Assembly: GCA_018822545.1 (NCBI GenBank)
Contig: JAHJKA010000077.1
Location: 1-38,256, forward strand
Reading direction: 5' to 3'
From: Pseudomonadota bacterium
Lineage (GTDB): Bacteria; Desulfobacterota; Desulfobulbia; Desulfobulbales; SURF-16
Length of the DNA stretch: 38,256 bases
Of this stretch, positions 1 through 9,784 are shown piece after piece. A program made the translations under genes and the position numbers. The number at the start of each line of letters is the position of its first letter. The stretch's first letter is position 1. The notes under the pieces are model-generated. The model saw only the letters and a program-made list of their open reading frames with translations. It was not told the origin of the DNA and did not search any database.

Positions 1-74
1 AAGAATCCGTAGAGATCTATAATCGTATGAGACCACACCTGAGCTTGGGTATGAAAACACCAGATGAAACACAT

Positions 75-105
75 AAAAGAGCCACCTCCATAAGGGAGGT
101 GGCTC
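75..105 (-). terminator. Rho-independent terminator downstream of secB
   Basis: An 11-bp perfect stem (79-89 with 95-105, arms GAGCCACCTCC/GGAGGTGGCTC) encloses a 5-nt loop. Read on the minus strand it is followed by TTTT. It lies about 60 bases past the secB stop codon, where a minus-strand terminator is expected. The other strand has no T-run after the stem, so it is probably one-directional. Confidence 0.8.
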
Positions 106-167
106 AGTAAAAACCGTCAACGTATTTTAGGACGGGACATGGTGGGTGAATACGTGTTGATAATTTT

Positions 168-644
168 TTAATTCTCTTTTTCTTTTTTCTGCTTCTTGGC
201 ATTTTCAAAGAGAGCCAAGAAGTTCATGGGTTCGATGAGGAAGGGGATGAAGCCGCCGTCGATGGAAACCTGGCTGATGATTTGGCGGGTAAAGGGCAGG
301 AGCATGGTGGGGCAGTCAACGCCGAGAACTGCCTGGATATGTTGCTCGGGAATATTCTTGAGCAAAAAGACACCGGCATGCTCCAGTTCAACGATAAAGA
401 GAGTTTGGCCCTCTTTTTGGTCGTTTGATACTGTGGCGGTGATGCTCAGGCTCACCTCCCAATGATCGTTTTCAAGGGCCTTATTTTTCACGGCAAGATT
501 AACCTCAACCTTGGGCTCAGGTTGTTTGCCGAGAAAGATAGCGGGTGCATTGGGGTTTTCAAAGGAGAGGTCTTTAATATACATTTTCTGGAGACGAAAT
601 ACAGGGGCCTCTGCAGTGCCTGGAGTGGTGTTTTGATCAGTCAT
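168..644 (-). CDS. secB: Protein-export chaperone SecB
   Basis: The 158-residue product matches SecB in length and pattern: an opening 'FRLQKMYIKDLSFENPNAP' block, a central beta-rich part, a 'VDCPTMLLPFTRQIIS' block and a 'GGFIPFLIEPMNF' end, followed by a short lysine/glutamate-rich tail. SecB is a cytosolic tetramer that holds unfolded precursors and hands them to SecA. AAGGA lies about 10 bases before the ATG. The gene stands alone, 254 bases downstream of uvrA, so it probably has its own promoter, although I could not pick a convincing one. A strong terminator follows. The family call is firm. Confidence 0.93.
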   Translation of the reverse strand: MTDQNTTPGTAEAPVFRLQKMYIKDLSFENPNAPAIFLGKQPEPKVEVNLAVKNKALENDHWEVSLSITATVSNDQKEGQTLFIVELEHAGVFLLKNIPEQHIQAVLGVDCPTMLLPFTRQIISQVSIDGGFIPFLIEPMNFLALFENAKKQKKEKEN

Positions 645-874
645 GTTTTAGTAAATCCTTTGCTTTTGGTGAAGGTATAAGCCACAGGCTTCTTTTAACT
701 ATTGTCCTTTACAGGGTCGGAGCGAAAAAAAGTGAACACGCATATTGTCATATGCTTTAGTATTTGATTTCCAATAAGCCTCATCCTAGAATCAGCTGGT
801 GCATTTTAAGAGAAGATATTAGGAAAATGCTCTTTACGCTTATTCTTGCCCCCGCAATATAGCCAGAAAGACTT

Positions 875-895
875 GTTATTTCAAAGTGAAATAGC
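875..895 (-). terminator. Weak stem-loop just after uvrA
   Basis: A 9-bp stem with one G-U pair (875-883 with 887-895) and a 3-nt loop begins a few bases past the uvrA stop. There is no T-run after it on the minus strand, so it may only be an mRNA 3'-end stabiliser or chance. Confidence 0.25.
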
Positions 896-898
896 AAA

Positions 899-3733
899 TT
901 ACTTCTTAGCAAGAATCCTTTCTAAATAAAAACCGGTAAATGAAGCTTGTTCTTGAGCGACTTTTTCCGGCGTACCCTGGGCAAGAATCCTGCCGCCACC
1001 CTCTCCCCCTTCCGGTCCAATATCTATCAGATAGTCGGCAGTTTTAATGACATCAAGGTTGTGTTCGATAATAACAACCGTGTTGCCGCTGTCAACCAGG
1101 CGGTTAAGAACGCGCAGCAAGTGCTGGATATCGGCGGGGTGCAGGCCGGTGGTTGGCTCATCAAGGATATAAAGGGTGCGGCCTGTTGAGCGTTTACGGA
1201 GCTCCCTGGCCAGTTTTATCCTCTGGGCCTCGCCACCGGATAAGGTCACCGAAGATTGGCCCAGGGAAATATAGGGCAGACCGACATCAGCAACGGTGGC
1301 CAGGCGATTTTTAATGGGTGGCACATTTTTGAAGAAATCAAGGGCCTCTTCCACGGTCATGGCCAGGATGTCGGCGATATTCTTATCCTTGTACTTAATT
1401 TCCAGGGTCTCTCGATTATAGCGTTTGCCATTGCAGGTGTCACAGGTGACATAGATGTCGGGCAGAAAATGCATGGCTATCTTGATGACACCTTCTCCCT
1501 CACAGGCCTCGCAGCGCCCCCCTTTAATATTAAAGCTGAAACGCCCGGGTTTGTATCCTCGAGCCCTTGCCTCAGGCAGTCGACAGAAAAGTTCCCGGAT
1601 TGGGGTCAGGATGCCGGTGTAGGTTGCCGGATTGGAGCGTGGCGTGCGGCCAATGGCACTCTGGTCAATATCAATAACTGTGTCTATGTTTTCCACGCCA
1701 ACGAGGGAGGCGTACGAGCTGCTGCCTCCTTTTTTGTGGTGCAGATGGTTAATCACCCCTTTGTGCAAGGATTCAACGACCAGGGAGCTTTTGCCGGAAC
1801 CAGAAACACCTGTAACACAGGTCATCAGCCCAAGGGGGAATTTTGCTGTAATTGCCTGCAGATTATTGGCGCAAGCGCCCTTTATGGTAATCCAGCCTTT
1901 TTGAGCTGAAGGCTTGCGGCGTTTGGCTGGAATAGCGATTTCCAGTCGGCCTGAGAGATAGCCACCAGTCACAGAGGAGGGGTCGGCAACAAGACCTGCT
2001 ACCGCTCCATTATAGACTACTTCGCCGCCATGAACCCCGGCGCCGGGCCCGATGTCAAGCACATGGTCGGCGGCAAGAATGGTATCGGTGTCATGCTCAA
2101 CAACAATCACGGTATTGCCGAGATCTCGCAGGGTTGTCAGAGTTTTGATCAAACGATCATTGTCACGTTGGTGCAGGCCAATACTGGGTTCATCAAGGAT
2201 GTACAGGACGCCGACTAGCTGGGAGCCGATCTGGGAGGCCAGACGAATACGCTGGGCCTCACCTCCGGAGAGCGTTCCTGCTGTGCGAGACATGGTAAGA
2301 TAACCAAGGCCCACATCTCGAAGAAAGGTGAGGCGCTCCATAATTTCTTTGATAATCCGTTCAGAAATGAGGCGCTCCTGGCTGGTAAAGTGCAAAACTT
2401 GGATCGTTTCGTAAAGACGGTCAATTGACATGGCTGTCAACTCGTTAATGGTCCAGACATCAACCTTAACGGCAAGGGCTTCGGGCTTAAGACGGGCACC
2501 ATGACAACGGGGGCAGGGCTGCTCGTTCATGAATTGGCCCAATTCGTCACGCATGGCAGAAGAGCTGGTTTCATGGAAACGGCGATTGAGGTTGGGGATG
2601 AGCCCCTCAAAGGGTGTTTCCGAGGTCATGGAGCGTCTGTAGCGCACATAATGGAAAAATATGGGTTCACGGCCCGTGCCGTGCAGAATCACGTCCTGCG
2701 CCTTTTGGGGGAGCTTCTCGAAGGGGATGTCCAGTTTGAAGCCATAATGGTCGCCAAGGGCGGCAAGGAGTTGGCTGGAATAGCTCTGGCTACGGCGTCC
2801 GCCCCAGGGTGCAAGGGCCCCTTGGTTAATGGTCAGGGTGGGGTCAGGTACCACCAGGTCTGGGTCGAAAAAATGTTTGATGCCAAGGCCTCCGCATTCT
2901 TCGCAGGCCCCTTTGGGATTGTTAAAGGAAAAGAGCTGGGGGGAGAGATCTTGCAGGCTGGTGCCGCATTGGATACAGGCCGCCCGTTCACTCAGAAGTT
3001 TCTCTTTGCCCGTTTCTGGAAATTGGATCAGTAAAAATCCTTGCGAAAGGTGAACAGCGGTGTTGACAGAATCAGCCAGCCGGCGCCGGGAGGCGTCTTT
3101 GACAACAAGGCGATCTACAACCACCTCAATAGTATGCCGTTTGGTTTTGGTAAGGGTGATGGGGGTGTCAAGGGAGATGATCTCGTCATCCACTCGAACC
3201 CGGACATAGCCTTCCTTGCGCAGGCGGGCAAAAAGCTCAACGTATTCACCCTTGCGATTGTCGATGAGGGGGGCGAGGATGAGAAGTTTCGTGCCTTCAC
3301 CAAGGACCATGAGGGTATTGACCATATTTTCAATGGATTGGGGCTCGATACGCTCACCACAGTCGGGGCAATGCTGATGGCCCACCCGGGCAAAGAGCAG
3401 ACGGAAATGGTCATAGATCTCGGTGATGGTGCCCACGGTGGAGCGAGGATTTTTGCTGGTGGTCCGCTGTTCAATGGAAACGGCAGGGCTTAAGCCCTCG
3501 AGGGAATCAACCTCAGGTTTGTCCATCTGGCCAAGAAATTGCCGGGCATAGGTGGAGAGCGACTCCACATAGCGACGCTGGCCTTCGGCGTAGAGGGTGT
3601 CAAAAGCCAGGGATGACTTGCCGGAACCGCTCAGCCCGGTAAAGACAATGAGCTTGTTACGGGGCAGATCAACATCGATATTTTTAAGATTATGCATCCG
3701 CGCGCCGCGGATGCGGATTGTGTTTGGTTCCAT
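899..3733 (-). CDS. uvrA: Excinuclease ABC subunit A
   Basis: UvrA is the damage-sensing ATPase of nucleotide excision repair; it loads UvrB at lesions. The 944-residue product shows two ABC ATPase modules: Walker [10 protein letters not shown] at about residues 33-41 and GVSGSGKSS near 640, and an LSGGEAQRI signature in each half. The zinc-binding CxxC pairs are present (CPDCGE, CIQCG...[14 protein letters not shown]...CDTCNGKR), as is the N-terminal [14 protein letters not shown] block. An in-frame TTG at 3778 would add 15 residues, but the ATG at 3733 gives the usual UvrA N-terminus; neither has a clear Shine-Dalgarno. It lies 87 bases behind rsmB on the same strand and may share its transcript. 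Confidence 0.97.
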   Translation of the reverse strand: MEPNTIRIRGARMHNLKNIDVDLPRNKLIVFTGLSGSGKSSLAFDTLYAEGQRRYVESLSTYARQFLGQMDKPEVDSLEGLSPAVSIEQRTTSKNPRSTVGTITEIYDHFRLLFARVGHQHCPDCGERIEPQSIENMVNTLMVLGEGTKLLILAPLIDNRKGEYVELFARLRKEGYVRVRVDDEIISLDTPITLTKTKRHTIEVVVDRLVVKDASRRRLADSVNTAVHLSQGFLLIQFPETGKEKLLSERAACIQCGTSLQDLSPQLFSFNNPKGACEECGGLGIKHFFDPDLVVPDPTLTINQGALAPWGGRRSQSYSSQLLAALGDHYGFKLDIPFEKLPQKAQDVILHGTGREPIFFHYVRYRRSMTSETPFEGLIPNLNRRFHETSSSAMRDELGQFMNEQPCPRCHGARLKPEALAVKVDVWTINELTAMSIDRLYETIQVLHFTSQERLISERIIKEIMERLTFLRDVGLGYLTMSRTAGTLSGGEAQRIRLASQIGSQLVGVLYILDEPSIGLHQRDNDRLIKTLTTLRDLGNTVIVVEHDTDTILAADHVLDIGPGAGVHGGEVVYNGAVAGLVADPSSVTGGYLSGRLEIAIPAKRRKPSAQKGWITIKGACANNLQAITAKFPLGLMTCVTGVSGSGKSSLVVESLHKGVINHLHHKKGGSSSYASLVGVENIDTVIDIDQSAIGRTPRSNPATYTGILTPIRELFCRLPEARARGYKPGRFSFNIKGGRCEACEGEGVIKIAMHFLPDIYVTCDTCNGKRYNRETLEIKYKDKNIADILAMTVEEALDFFKNVPPIKNRLATVADVGLPYISLGQSSVTLSGGEAQRIKLARELRKRSTGRTLYILDEPTTGLHPADIQHLLRVLNRLVDSGNTVVIIEHNLDVIKTADYLIDIGPEGGEGGGRILAQGTPEKVAQEQASFTGFYLERILAKK

Positions 3734-3820
3734 GATGGGTTCTGGCTGGACTAAAAAAGTCAAAAGGGATGATGGCAAAGCACCATTTCTACCTCGACTC
3801 TATAGGAATGGAAAGTATTT

Positions 3821-5149
3821 TTAAGGGTTTGTTTTGATGAGCCGGGCAGCAAAAAATCCATCAAGTCCCTGGCTGGGCAGGGTGCACAGAAAGCCTTCAG
3901 CAGAGATAAACACCTGCGCTGGGCCGGAAAGCTGTGGGGGCATGATGGTGAACGAAGGATGGGTCGCTAAAAAAGAAGCGATGACAGCTTCATTTTCGAG
4001 GGCAGACAGGGAGCAGGTGACATAAACAACCACTCCACCGGTGCACACGAGTTCTGCGGCAGCATGCAGAAGTTTCAGCTGGCCTTGTGCAAGCTTTACA
4101 AGATCATCCAGGCTGCGATTCCAGCGGATGTCAGGCTGCCGGCGTATGACCCCGAGGCCAGAGCAGGGCGCATCAAGAAGTACTCCGACAAACGAGGCAG
4201 GGTTGTTAGTAGCGAAATCCTCAAGTGTGGTGGTATGTAACGAGATAGCTCGACAGTGGCAGCGGTCAAGATTTTCTTGTAAAAGAGCGAGGCGGTCGGT
4301 GTGGGGCTCAACCGTGGCCAGGGAGGCGTCGGCAGGCAATACCTGGTCCAGGAGAATAGTTTTTCCACCAAGACCGGCACAGCCGTCAAGGTATGCACCG
4401 GTTGGCAAGTCGGTGAAAAAAGCGGCAATGAGTTGGGCTGCTTCGTCCTGAACATGAAACCAGCCGTCATCATAGCCTGGCAGGGAGTCGATCCGGCCAT
4501 GAAAGTCATTAATCAGGACACTTTGATCTGCAAATATTCCTGGCGTGGCGGTAATGCCCATTTCGTCAAGCTGAGAAAGAAAATTCTGCCTGGTAACTTT
4601 ATGAGGGTTCAGGCGTAAGCTGAGGGGCGGCAAGGCATTGTTGGCCTTGCAGATATCGTGGCATACTTCTATGCCAAACTGCTCTGTCCAGAGATCGACA
4701 AGCCACCGGGGGTGGTTGAGCCGATTTTCAAGGGGCAGGTTGGCAAGGCGGTGCCGGACACCCTCTATGTCGCGCACCATGGTCCGCAGGACGCCGTTCA
4801 CAAAACCTTTCAGCCATTTGGGTTGACGACCTAAGGCCTGCACCGTTTCGTTGACCGCAGCAGAATCTGGAATGCGATCCATAAAAAGCAGTTGGGCAAG
4901 CCCGATGCGCAAGGCCTGCAGGACCAAGGGGTTAAGTTTGCTGAGTTTTGTTTTTGAATAGCCTTGGAGCATGGCGTCGAGTTCCTGGCGGTGACGTAGA
5001 ACACCATAGACAAGGGCCATGGCGAGTTGCCTGTCACGATCGTCTGGCAGGGGGTGTTGGCCAAGCAGGGATGCGAAAATTTGATCGACTGGTTTTTTGC
5101 TTGAGGCCTGCTCGACAAGGCAGCGGATGGCTATGGCGCGGCTGGTCAT
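3821..5149 (-). CDS. rsmB: 16S rRNA (cytosine-967-C5)-methyltransferase RsmB
   Basis: The 442-residue protein has the two-part layout of RsmB/Fmu. A NusB-like RNA-binding helical domain occupies about residues 1-140. A Rossmann methyltransferase follows, with SAM motif [11 protein letters not shown], the PCSG motif ([20 protein letters not shown]) and the nucleophile motif [11 protein letters not shown]. The two cysteines of PCSG and TCS are the catalytic pair of the RNA m5C methyltransferase family. Its ATG overlaps the stop of pgeF by 4 bases (5146-5149), so translation is likely coupled. The NusB-like domain separates it from RsmF or NSUN-type enzymes. Confidence 0.95.
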   Translation of the reverse strand: MTSRAIAIRCLVEQASSKKPVDQIFASLLGQHPLPDDRDRQLAMALVYGVLRHRQELDAMLQGYSKTKLSKLNPLVLQALRIGLAQLLFMDRIPDSAAVNETVQALGRQPKWLKGFVNGVLRTMVRDIEGVRHRLANLPLENRLNHPRWLVDLWTEQFGIEVCHDICKANNALPPLSLRLNPHKVTRQNFLSQLDEMGITATPGIFADQSVLINDFHGRIDSLPGYDDGWFHVQDEAAQLIAAFFTDLPTGAYLDGCAGLGGKTILLDQVLPADASLATVEPHTDRLALLQENLDRCHCRAISLHTTTLEDFATNNPASFVGVLLDAPCSGLGVIRRQPDIRWNRSLDDLVKLAQGQLKLLHAAAELVCTGGVVVYVTCSLSALENEAVIASFLATHPSFTIMPPQLSGPAQVFISAEGFLCTLPSQGLDGFFAARLIKTNP

Positions 5150-5886
5150 GGCAGAAGTCCTATGGCAGAGCAGAAGCGCCCTGTTTCATGGCGGCGACGA
5201 AAGGAAAACCAATCGTGGTTGCAGCGTGTGCAGATGTCAGCCACTTCAATATGTTGAGCCTTGAGACCTGATTTCTGAAGTTGCATGGCGCTGATTGCCG
5301 GGAAATCAAAATGATTGTCTTTCACCTCGAAGGGGTAAAAGGCTTCGGGCAGCTCTTTTTTATAATTAATAAACTCGGCACAGCAAGAACCCAGGGCCGG
5401 GCTGATGGCTGCTTGCACATGGGCGGGATTGCAGTTGAAGGTGTCCATCATTTGGGAAAGGGTTGCCGCAATGATATTAGCGACACTCCCCCGCCAACCG
5501 CAATGGATGTTGGCAATAACCCTGTTCTGCGGGTCATGAAGTAAAATCGCCTGACAATCGGCCTGCTGGATGAGAAGTGCCACCCCAGGTTTAGCAGTAA
5601 TCAAGGCGTCGTAACCATCAAGTTCAGCATCTACGTCCATTGCCTCAATGACAGCAACCTTGTCACCATGGACTTGTCGTGTTGAGACAAGAGTTGAGCA
5701 GCCCAATGCCCTTTTAACGAGGGCCCGGTTGTGATGGACATTCTCCGGTTCATCGCCGACGCCGAAACTGATATTCAGAGAATCATAGGGCGCAGGGCTG
5801 ATTCCGCCATGGCGATGGAAGCAGCCGTGTGACAGCGCAGCTTGGTCGGCAAAGATGGCAAAGGTATGGGCGGCACAAAGAGACAT
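5146..5886 (-). CDS. pgeF: PgeF/YfiH family multicopper-oxidase-like protein (purine nucleoside phosphorylase or peptidoglycan editing)
   Basis: The 246-residue protein shows the family's metal-site signatures: TRQVHGDKV, QQADCQAILL, HCGWRGSVANI (usually HAGWRG), a paired cysteine in SPALGSCCAEF, and the C-terminal CTRCNHDWFSFRRRHETGR. Relatives have been described as laccase-like polyphenol oxidases, purine nucleoside phosphorylases and peptidoglycan-precursor editing enzymes; sequence alone does not say which activity holds here. It overlaps rsmB by 4 bases and starts 8 bases after the M50 protease gene, so it lies inside an operon. Family assignment is secure, function less so. Confidence 0.88.
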   Translation of the reverse strand: MSLCAAHTFAIFADQAALSHGCFHRHGGISPAPYDSLNISFGVGDEPENVHHNRALVKRALGCSTLVSTRQVHGDKVAVIEAMDVDAELDGYDALITAKPGVALLIQQADCQAILLHDPQNRVIANIHCGWRGSVANIIAATLSQMMDTFNCNPAHVQAAISPALGSCCAEFINYKKELPEAFYPFEVKDNHFDFPAISAMQLQKSGLKAQHIEVADICTRCNHDWFSFRRRHETGRFCSAIGLLP

Positions 5887-5893
5887 AGCTTAT

Positions 5894-6514
5894 TTAGCCG
5901 GTGAAAAAGCTGAAAAGAAGTCTTTGGACAAAAACAATAAATTTGCCAAGTACGCCGGTAAAAACCAGGATCATGATCAAGATGAAACCGGCTCCTTCAA
6001 GACGGGCAAACGAGCGAGCCTGCTTGGCGGGAAGGAGGCCCATGAGTATTTTGCTGCCGTCCAAGGGGGGGATGGGGATCAAATTGAAAATAGCCAGGAT
6101 GGAATTAATCCAGATACTCACCGAAAACATGGCAATGAGGGGTTGGCTCAAAAAAGCAGGTATGGCCTGACTAAGGGAGGCAATGGCAAACAGCGCAAAG
6201 AGGCTAACCACCATTGTTGCAAAGTTTGCCATGGGTCCAGCCAAGGAGACCAAGATCATGTCACGGCGGGGATTACGGAAGTTGCGCGGGTCAACAGGCA
6301 CAGGCTTTGCCCAGCCAAAATGGATGAGAAAAATGGCCAAGGTCCCTATGGGATCGAGATGTTTCAGGGGGTTCAAGGTCAGCCGCCCCAGCATCCTGGC
6401 TGTTTGGTCGCCGCACAGGGAGGCCACATAGCCATGGGAAAACTCATGGATGGTGAGGGCAAAGAGAAAAACAGGAACCTGGATCACAAGATCCTGGAAA
6501 TTGATGTTGAACAT
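5894..6514 (-). CDS. Site-2 protease family (M50) membrane metalloprotease
   Basis: This 206-residue polytopic membrane protein carries the zinc motif HEFSH (HExxH) within its first membrane segment and the second metal-ligand motif NLIPIPPLDGS near residue 145. A GWAKPVPVDPRNFRNPRRD segment is typical of the short, PDZ-less SpoIVFB/YwhC-like S2P group. It has four or five hydrophobic segments. Such enzymes cleave within membranes, but substrates for this short group are mostly unknown. It lies 50 bases behind the tRNA nucleotidyltransferase gene and 7 bases ahead of pgeF, so co-transcription is likely. Confidence 0.9.
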   Translation of the reverse strand: MFNINFQDLVIQVPVFLFALTIHEFSHGYVASLCGDQTARMLGRLTLNPLKHLDPIGTLAIFLIHFGWAKPVPVDPRNFRNPRRDMILVSLAGPMANFATMVVSLFALFAIASLSQAIPAFLSQPLIAMFSVSIWINSILAIFNLIPIPPLDGSKILMGLLPAKQARSFARLEGAGFILIMILVFTGVLGKFIVFVQRLLFSFFTG

Positions 6515-6564
6515 GATTTTTTCGCGGGGTGAATGTTAAAGGAGACTGTAATTCTGGCAATCTA

Positions 6565-9198
6565 CTAGCTCTTGACCGGAAGGGGAAACTCTTTTTTCAG
6601 CAGGGCGATTTCATCTTCTCTGTTTTTGCAGACTCCATCCAAGGTAGCCATAAGAAGCCTGTTCAAGATGGTCTGAAACAGGGGGCCTGGCTGGTAGCCG
6701 AGGGCGATAAGGTCATCTCCCTGGAGCTGAATGGTGATGTGGCTCAGCCTGGTTACAAAGGAAGAGATTGCCATCTGACCGCTTTTGTTCCGACAATTTG
6801 CCATGGCAAAGAGCAGCCCTTCATGACGGAGGTCTTTAAGGACCTTGTAGATCTGGCTGGGGCGCAGATTGTCTGCCTTATCAAGGTGGCGAGCAGCCCG
6901 GTCTGCTGCCACACGCTCAGAAATAATGATCTGGCTGAAGCGCTCAGGTATTTCTAGTTTCTTGCACATTTCCCCAAGATGTTTCGTCTTCATCCGGGCA
7001 GTGAGGGCAAGGAAGTAGACAATCCACAGATAAATTTTGGTGTCAAGGTAGAGCAGCTTATACCACGACACGGCATGTTCGGTTTCGCGCAGGATTTTTC
7101 TGCTCCGGATGCTGGTCTTCAGGCGTGGGTGGAGAAAGGGCAAGAGGCCAAAATGATCAAGCCGTCTGATGGCAGGTAAAGGGTCCTTTTCAGCAAGGAT
7201 CAGTTTTAATTCCTGAAAAAAACGTTGGCCCATGTCAGCGTCAAAAAGGCCCAGGCGCACCGAGTTTTTGATCTGTTTTTCGGTGTGTTTGCCCAACGAA
7301 AAGCCCATGCGCTGCTCAAAGCGGATGGCCCGGAAGATACGGGTGGGATCTTCAACAAAACTCAAATTGTGAAGAATGCGGATCATCCGATCCTTAAGAT
7401 CATTCTGGGAGTTGAAAAAATCAACCAGGGTGCCGAAACGGTCCGGATTGAGATGGATGGCCATGGCGTTGATCGTAAAATCGCGCCGGTAGAGATCAAG
7501 CTTGATGGAGCTTGATTCCACCTTGGGCATGGCGGCCGGATGTTCGTAATACTCGAGCCGGGCAGTGGCAATATCGATTTTCAGGCCGTTCGGCAACACC
7601 ACCACCGCAGTGTTGAATTTCTCATGGGTGCGGATTTTACCTTGGCAATGGGCGGCAAGTTTTTTGGCAAAATCAATACCGTCGCCTTCAATGACGATAT
7701 CAAGGTCAAGATTCGCAACGCCAAGAAGAAGATCACGTACAAAACCGCCCACCACATAGGCTGTGGCCCCGCAGCCCACGGCAATCTCACCAATGGTCTG
7801 CAAGAGGACAAGGGCCTCCCTGGTCAGGGTGTGGCGGAGCTGGTTGGTCAGGTTGCGATGCCGTTCAACCGAGGGCAGGGTTTGATTGTTTTTGAGCTCC
7901 GGCAGAAAGGCCGGGTTGCCGGCCAGGAGAGTGAACAGGTCGGTGCGGGTGATAATACCCACCAGTTCGCCATTGTGAACCACCGGAATGGTGCGCTGGC
8001 GGTTGGTGATGATCAAGCGTTGGATATCAAGGATGGTGGCCTCCGGGCTGACAACTTCAAACTCGGTGGTCATATAGCTTGCCACCGGCTCGTCGCCAAG
8101 ATCGTGATAAATGGCCTTGGCCGCTTCCCTTCTGGTTAACAGCCCGAGGATCTCCCCCTCTTTGACCACGGGCAACACCGTGATATTATAACGAATAAGA
8201 GTCCTGTTGGCCGCTGAGATGGCCACAGTCGGCGCAACAGAGATAACCGGTGAGCTCATGAGTTCACCAGCCAGTGATTTCGGCTGGACAGTATTGTGCA
8301 GCACCTTAAGGAGCTTTTCTTCGACCTGAACCAGGGAATGGTCTTTGAGACTGGCAGAGGCGGCAGAGGCATGACCGCCACCGCCGAACGCCATGGTGAT
8401 CAAGCCGACGTTAACCTCAGGCACCCGGCTGCGCCCGATAATATAGACCCGGTCATCCATGGCAGCCAAGGCAAAGAGGGTGTCGAGGTTTTCCATGGCC
8501 ATGAAGCGCCTGACCAGCAGAGCAAATTCGTCGAAATAATCAGGAAGGATGATGCGGGCGATGGTGATGGGCACCGTATTAATGGTATAGGTGGTGGCGG
8601 ATTTAATCAGCTCATTGAGCAGACTGACCTCATCGCGGGTCAGCTCTTTGTTGATATATTGAGTCACCATGTCAATATTGGCACCCTGCTCCAGGAGCCA
8701 AGCCATGGCAATAAGATCGGCAGGTGTGGTACTGGCAAAGGTGAAATTGCCGGTGTCCTCATAGATTGCCATGGCAAGAGTGGTGGCTTCCTGCCCGGTG
8801 ATGCTGATTTGCTGCTCTTGAAAGAGTTGAATAAAGAGAGTGGCGGTGGAACCAACTTGCCGTATCACCTCATGGCTGCCCTTCATATTGTCTGGAGTCG
8901 CGGGATGGTGGTCAAAGATATGGAGCTTGAGGTCAGGATTTTTCAGACAGCGATTAAAGGGCCCGATCCGGCTCGCCTGGCGGTTATCGACGACAATGAG
9001 CCGGTCAATGGCGTCGAGATCAAGGGAGCGCAGGCGGGTGAATTCAAAGGTAAGACCTGATTCATTGAGAAAACGGCGCAGATTACGCTCCTGGGAACCA
9101 GGAAAAACGAGTTTGGCATCAGGATAGAGTTTACGGGCTGCCAGCATGGAGGCCATGCAGTCAAAATCGGCATTGAGATGAGAGGTGATAACGTCCAT
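6565..9198 (-). CDS. DHH - CBS pair - poly(A) polymerase/tRNA nucleotidyltransferase fusion
   Basis: The 877-residue protein has three modules. Residues 1-300 are a DHH-type phosphoesterase (NADFD near 9-13, VVDNR near 69-73, DHHP at 96-99, GGGGHAS at 272-278 from the DHHA1 part). Residues 314-422 are a tandem CBS pair, a likely nucleotide sensor. From about 475 a class II nucleotidyltransferase head begins (GGFVRDLLLG at 484-493, catalytic DLD at 498-500, RRDFTINAMA, EDPTRIFRAIRF). Such fusions occur in Aquifex and deltaproteobacteria, where they are linked to A-adding or CCA-adding at tRNA 3' ends; the exact specificity here is not readable. GAGG lies unusually close to the ATG. The DHH part could be a nuclease or phosphatase acting on RNA ends or small nucleotides. 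Confidence 0.9.
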   Translation of the reverse strand: MDVITSHLNADFDCMASMLAARKLYPDAKLVFPGSQERNLRRFLNESGLTFEFTRLRSLDLDAIDRLIVVDNRQASRIGPFNRCLKNPDLKLHIFDHHPATPDNMKGSHEVIRQVGSTATLFIQLFQEQQISITGQEATTLAMAIYEDTGNFTFASTTPADLIAMAWLLEQGANIDMVTQYINKELTRDEVSLLNELIKSATTYTINTVPITIARIILPDYFDEFALLVRRFMAMENLDTLFALAAMDDRVYIIGRSRVPEVNVGLITMAFGGGGHASAASASLKDHSLVQVEEKLLKVLHNTVQPKSLAGELMSSPVISVAPTVAISAANRTLIRYNITVLPVVKEGEILGLLTRREAAKAIYHDLGDEPVASYMTTEFEVVSPEATILDIQRLIITNRQRTIPVVHNGELVGIITRTDLFTLLAGNPAFLPELKNNQTLPSVERHRNLTNQLRHTLTREALVLLQTIGEIAVGCGATAYVVGGFVRDLLLGVANLDLDIVIEGDGIDFAKKLAAHCQGKIRTHEKFNTAVVVLPNGLKIDIATARLEYYEHPAAMPKVESSSIKLDLYRRDFTINAMAIHLNPDRFGTLVDFFNSQNDLKDRMIRILHNLSFVEDPTRIFRAIRFEQRMGFSLGKHTEKQIKNSVRLGLFDADMGQRFFQELKLILAEKDPLPAIRRLDHFGLLPFLHPRLKTSIRSRKILRETEHAVSWYKLLYLDTKIYLWIVYFLALTARMKTKHLGEMCKKLEIPERFSQIIISERVAADRAARHLDKADNLRPSQIYKVLKDLRHEGLLFAMANCRNKSGQMAISSFVTRLSHITIQLQGDDLIALGYQPGPLFQTILNRLLMATLDGVCKNREDEIALLKKEFPLPVKS

Positions 9199-9278
9199 TC
9201 CTCTACATTACCGCGGCTACCCTGGTTGACCAAAGGAAAAACTGGTAGCCACTCATCTTAACTTTAGCTTGGTGCCGA

Positions 9279-9647
9279 TCAGGCGGCGTTGGGGAAATTG
9301 TCTTGCCAATAGTCAGGCCAAAGTGGGGGAAGTTCCCAAGCAATGCGGGCCTGGTCACAGCGCAGATTATAAACACCGTCGAGCCATGATGGTTGAAAAT
9401 TTCGACAGACTGAGGCGCGCCGTGCATAGATGGTGCAGCCGACCTCAGCACCGATCTCACCGGTCAGGGCAATGCAGCGCGGTTTACCGCCGTAACTGCC
9501 CAGCATCACGCTTCTGAAAGCATTCATTTTTTTTGTCAATTTCACCGGAACACCGCCGAAGGTGGCGTCATCGCACTCGGCCCAATAAAAAGAGGCGCGG
9601 TAGAAAGCACAACAGGCACCGCAGATAACACAGGGGTTTTTTGTCAT
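9279..9647 (-). CDS. YkgJ-family cysteine-cluster protein
   Basis: The start chosen is the ATG at 9647, giving 122 residues; an upstream in-frame start at 9716 would add 23 unconvincing residues. The N-terminal CVICGACC and later cysteines (residues 6, 9, 12, 13, 25, 58, 71, 81, 97) form the CxxCxxCC plus 'GCTIYARRASVCRNF' pattern of the YkgJ zinc- or iron-chelating family. No enzyme activity is established for most members. It ends 80 bases before the DHH-CBS-nucleotidyltransferase gene on the same strand. A second YkgJ-like cluster occurs in this window at the end of the phosphatase gene near 34.6-34.9 kb. Confidence 0.85.
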   Translation of the reverse strand: MTKNPCVICGACCAFYRASFYWAECDDATFGGVPVKLTKKMNAFRSVMLGSYGGKPRCIALTGEIGAEVGCTIYARRASVCRNFQPSWLDGVYNLRCDQARIAWELPPLWPDYWQDNFPNAA

Positions 9648-9784
9648 TCCCAACAATTCCAATACCAAAGGTTGCAACTGCCCACGGCCACTTATTTGCG
9701 GCGGGATTATGCCCACGGTATCGGGGGAAATGCAAGGGAAATAGACAGGAAGAGAGATTTTAAAAATCAGAGGTGCGACACATT

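Noticed and set aside
2501..3034. Plus-strand open frames of 150-217 codons antisense to uvrA
   Set aside because: They are mirror frames of conserved UvrA sequence and show no independent domain.
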